NCBI GenBank assembly: GCA_035569495.1 | Contig: DATMMX010000012.1 | Coordinates: 62,001-126,000 of the forward strand | Direction: 5' to 3' | Length of the DNA: 64,000 bases | DNA from: DASRDZ01 sp035569495 | GTDB lineage: Bacteria > Chloroflexota > Dormibacteria > Aeolococcales > Aeolococcaceae | In this document: positions 61,820 to 64,000 of the stretch, in pieces | How positions within the stretch are numbered: the stretch's first letter is position 1 | Layout of the letters: each line of letters opens with the position of its first letter | Translations under genes and position numbers: made by a program | The notes under the pieces: generated by a model | Told to the model about the DNA's origin: nothing | What the model saw: the letters and a program-made list of their open reading frames with translations, nothing else | The model's database searches: none

Positions 61820-64000
61820 GTGTTGCGCGGTCGCCGTACGGAGCGCCGGGCGATCAACGGCTTGCTCGACGCAGTTCGCGGAGGCCGGAGTGCGGTCCTG
61901 GTGTTGCGCGGGGAGCCGGGGATCGGCAAGTCGGCGTTGCTGGAGTACGCGCTCGGAATCGCGTCCGGATTTCGGGTCGTCCGGGGTGCCGGAGTCGAGT
62001 CGGAGATGGAGCTCGCCTTCGCCGGTGTGCACCAGCTCTGCGCACCGCTGCTGGATGAGATCGGGCGGCTGCCGGGCCCGCAACGGAACGCGCTGGAGAC
62101 GGCCTTCGGACTCAGCGACGGGGCTCCCGCGGATCGCTTCTTCGTGGGCCTGGCGGTGCTCAACCTGCTGTCGGGAATCGCCGAGAGACAACCGCTTCTC
62201 TCTCTCGTCGACGATGCGCAGTGGCTCGACAGTGCGTCGGCCCAGGTGCTTGCATTCGTCGCCCGCCGTCTGCACGCGGACCGCGTCGGCCTGGTCTTCG
62301 CAACGCGCACGGCGAGCGAGCCGGACGAGCTGACCGGACTCCCCGAGCTGCTCTGCGAGGGGCTCGACGCCACCGACGCCCGCGACCTGCTCAGCTCGGT
62401 GATCCCCGGGCCGCTGGACGTCCGCGTCGCCGATCGGATCATCGCGGAGACGCACGGCAACCCGCTGGCGATCCTCGAGCTCTCCCGACCCTCGGCGCGT
62501 GCCCAGCTCGCCGGTGGCTTCGGGCTGCCGGGCGTCCAGCCGCTGTCCGGGCGCATCCAGGAGAGCTTCCGGCAGCGGGTGGCGCGCCTGCCGGTGAAGA
62601 CGCAGCTCCTCCTGCTGCTGGCCGCCGCCGACCCGGTCGGCGACCCGGCGCTGCTCTGGCGCGCCGCGGCCCGGTTGGGTCTCACCGGCGAGGCCGCCAC
62701 CCGAGCGGAGTCGGCCGATCTGCTGGTGATCGGCGACCGGGTGACCTTCCGCCATCCGCTGGTGCGGTCGGCCGTCTATCACTCGGCGTCGCTCAGCCAC
62801 CGGCGCAAGGTGCACGCGGCGCTGGCGGCGGCGACCGACCCCGACCTCGATCCCGACCGCCGTGCCTGGCACCGGGCCCAGGCGACCATCGGTGTGGACG
62901 AGGAGGTGGGCGCCGAGCTGGAACGCTCGGCCGGTCGTGCCCAGGCGCGTGGCGGGCTCGCCGCCGCGGGCGCCTTCCTCGAGCTGGCGGTGCGACTGAC
63001 GCCGGACCCGTCACGCCGCGGCGAGCGCGCCCTGGGCGCAGCACTGGCGAAGCTCCAGGCCGCCGCGCCCGAAGCCGCGCTCGCTCTGGTGGCCACGGCG
63101 GAGGCGGGGCCACTGGACGACCTCGGACGCGCCCGCGCCAACCTGCTGCGCGCCCAGATCGCGTTCGCGTCGACGCGGTGTTGGGAAGCCCCGCCGCTGC
63201 TGCTCGCGGCCGCCCGGCAGCTCGAGCCGCTCGACCCTGCGCTGGCGCGCCAGACATACCTGGACGCCCTGTCCGCGGCGTCGTTCACCGGCCACCTCTC
63301 ACGCGGCATCGGCGTCGTGGAGGTGGCACGGGCGGCCCTGGCGGCACCCCCAGCCCCAGCCCTGCAGCCTGCGACGGCGTCGGACCTCCTGCTCGACGGC
63401 CTGGCGCGCGTGTTCACCGAGGGCTACGCCGCAGGCGGTCCCATCCTCAGGCGTGCACTCAGCGCGTTCAGTGGCGAGCCCATGACGGCGGGTCCCGAGC
63501 TGCGCTGGTTCTGGCTGGCCTGCAGGGTTGCCCTGAACCTGTGGGACTTCGACACCTTCGACACGCTGTCCGCGCGATACGTCCAGCTGACTCGTGAAGC
63601 GGGGATGCTCACCGAAGTACCCGGCGCCGTCAACACACGCCTGGTGTGCCACATGTTCAGCGGCGACCTCGCGGCCGCGGCGTCGCTGAGCGAGCAGGCG
63701 CAGGCCATCGGCGCAGCGACAGGCAATCATTTCCTGCCCCTGGGCGCCCTCGGGCTGGCTGCTTTCCGCGGCCGTGAAGCCGAGTTCTCAGCACTGACCG
63801 AGGCCACCGTCGACGGGGTGGTGCAGCGCGGTGAGGGCATGGGGCTCTCCGTCATCCAGTACGCGCAGGCGGTGCTGAACAACGGCCTGGGCCGCTACGA
63901 CGCCGCCCTCGCCGCGGCCGCACAGGCCAACCAGCACTGGCAGGACATCGTCGTGGGTGCTGTGCCAGAGCTCATCGAGGCGGCGTGTCGCAGCGGCAAG
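61820..64000 (+). CDS. Large ATP-binding LuxR-family (LAL) regulator, C-terminus outside window
   Basis: 727 codons are open to the window end. From GTG 61820 the protein reads MLRGRRTERRAINGLLDAVR, with Walker A GEPGIGKS at 31-38, Walker B LLSLVDDAQWLD and the sensor-like GLVFATRTASEPDEL, followed by TPR-like helical repeats. This is the layout of MalT/LAL regulators, usually about 900 residues with a LuxR helix-turn-helix at the end. That end lies beyond 64000, so the DNA-binding domain is inferred. It is divergent from the alpha/beta hydrolase and may control it. Confidence 0.86.
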   Translation, partial: MLRGRRTERRAINGLLDAVRGGRSAVLVLRGEPGIGKSALLEYALGIASGFRVVRGAGVESEMELAFAGVHQLCAPLLDEIGRLPGPQRNALETAFGLSDGAPADRFFVGLAVLNLLSGIAERQPLLSLVDDAQWLDSASAQVLAFVARRLHADRVGLVFATRTASEPDELTGLPELLCEGLDATDARDLLSSVIPGPLDVRVADRIIAETHGNPLAILELSRPSARAQLAGGFGLPGVQPLSGRIQESFRQRVARLPVKTQLLLLLAAADPVGDPALLWRAAARLGLTGEAATRAESADLLVIGDRVTFRHPLVRSAVYHSASLSHRRKVHAALAAATDPDLDPDRRAWHRAQATIGVDEEVGAELERSAGRAQARGGLAAAGAFLELAVRLTPDPSRRGERALGAALAKLQAAAPEAALALVATAEAGPLDDLGRARANLLRAQIAFASTRCWEAPPLLLAAARQLEPLDPALARQTYLDALSAASFTGHLSRGIGVVEVARAALAAPPAPALQPATASDLLLDGLARVFTEGYAAGGPILRRALSAFSGEPMTAGPELRWFWLACRVALNLWDFDTFDTLSARYVQLTREAGMLTEVPGAVNTRLVCHMFSGDLAAAASLSEQAQAIGAATGNHFLPLGALGLAAFRGREAEFSALTEATVDGVVQRGEGMGLSVIQYAQAVLNNGLGRYDAALAAAAQANQHWQDIVVGAVPELIEAACRSGK

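Overview
The window is a gene-dense, very GC-rich piece of a free-living bacterial chromosome. There are no insertion sequences, phage genes or CRISPR arrays. Many genes start with GTG or TTG, and many neighbours overlap by ATGA, GTGA or TGATG. An actinobacterial-style mce lipid-import operon, an SOS box of the CGAAC-N4-GTTCG type, an ImuA/ImuB/DnaE2 mutasome, a tRNA gene with an encoded CCA and a CydAB oxidase together suggest an uncultivated high-GC Terrabacteria lineage. Candidatus Dormibacterota or a deep actinobacterial or Chloroflexota relative would fit. This placement is inference; no rRNA or ribosomal protein gene is present to fix it.

Layout. 1-2.7 kb (minus): methylthioadenosine phosphorylase, a crotonase and glycerol kinase (cut by the window edge). 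2.8-3.0 kb: a small secreted peptide with a strong terminator. 3.1-10.7 kb (minus): a long co-directional run that begins with an Fe-S Rrf2 regulator, continues through an E1-like ThiF/MoeB protein, a three-domain DsrE-DsrF-DsrH fusion, a three-cysteine LarE and a second ThiF/MoeB, and ends with two exported proteins and quinolinate synthase NadA. A 29-bp palindrome separates this run from a divergent TlpA-type thioredoxin. 12-26.3 kb (minus): a complete mce locus (two YrbE permeases, ATPase, six Mce proteins, one MMPL transporter). 26.6-29.2 kb: a GT2-GtrA glycosyltransferase, SppA and a tiny membrane protein. 29.2-35.4 kb (minus): dnaE2, a small DUF6504-like gene, imuB and imuA, with an SOS box upstream. 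35.5-38.6 kb: an NDUFA9-like SDR, a membrane-fused spermidine-synthase-like protein and an Lrp regulator. 38.8-44.8 kb (plus): a tyrosine/homogentisate degradation operon with two unexpected members, a haem-oxygenase-like diiron protein and a DinB-fold protein. Then come tRNA-Ser(GCU), a Tat-exported PHP-domain protein, membrane proteins and small unknown genes. 48.6-52.7 kb (plus): a DHA2 exporter and cytochrome bd oxidase. 52.8-60.5 kb (plus): a signalling block with a NarL-type regulator, a PAS3-GGDEF-EAL-REC protein, a soluble histidine kinase, an ice-binding-like surface protein and a PAS-GGDDF-EAL protein. 60.7-64 kb: an alpha/beta hydrolase and, divergent from it, a large LuxR-type ATPase regulator cut by the window end.

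The most unusual locus is the Rrf2-controlled sulfur-relay cluster at 6.8-11.4 kb. It combines a fused DsrEFH, two E1-like adenylyltransferases and an Fe-S type LarE, with no sulfur-carrier protein, rhodanese, LarB or LarC beside it. Next are the tyrosine operon, where the DinB-fold protein may be the missing maleylacetoacetate isomerase, and the coupling of an ice-binding-like protein to a histidine kinase inside a c-di-GMP cluster.
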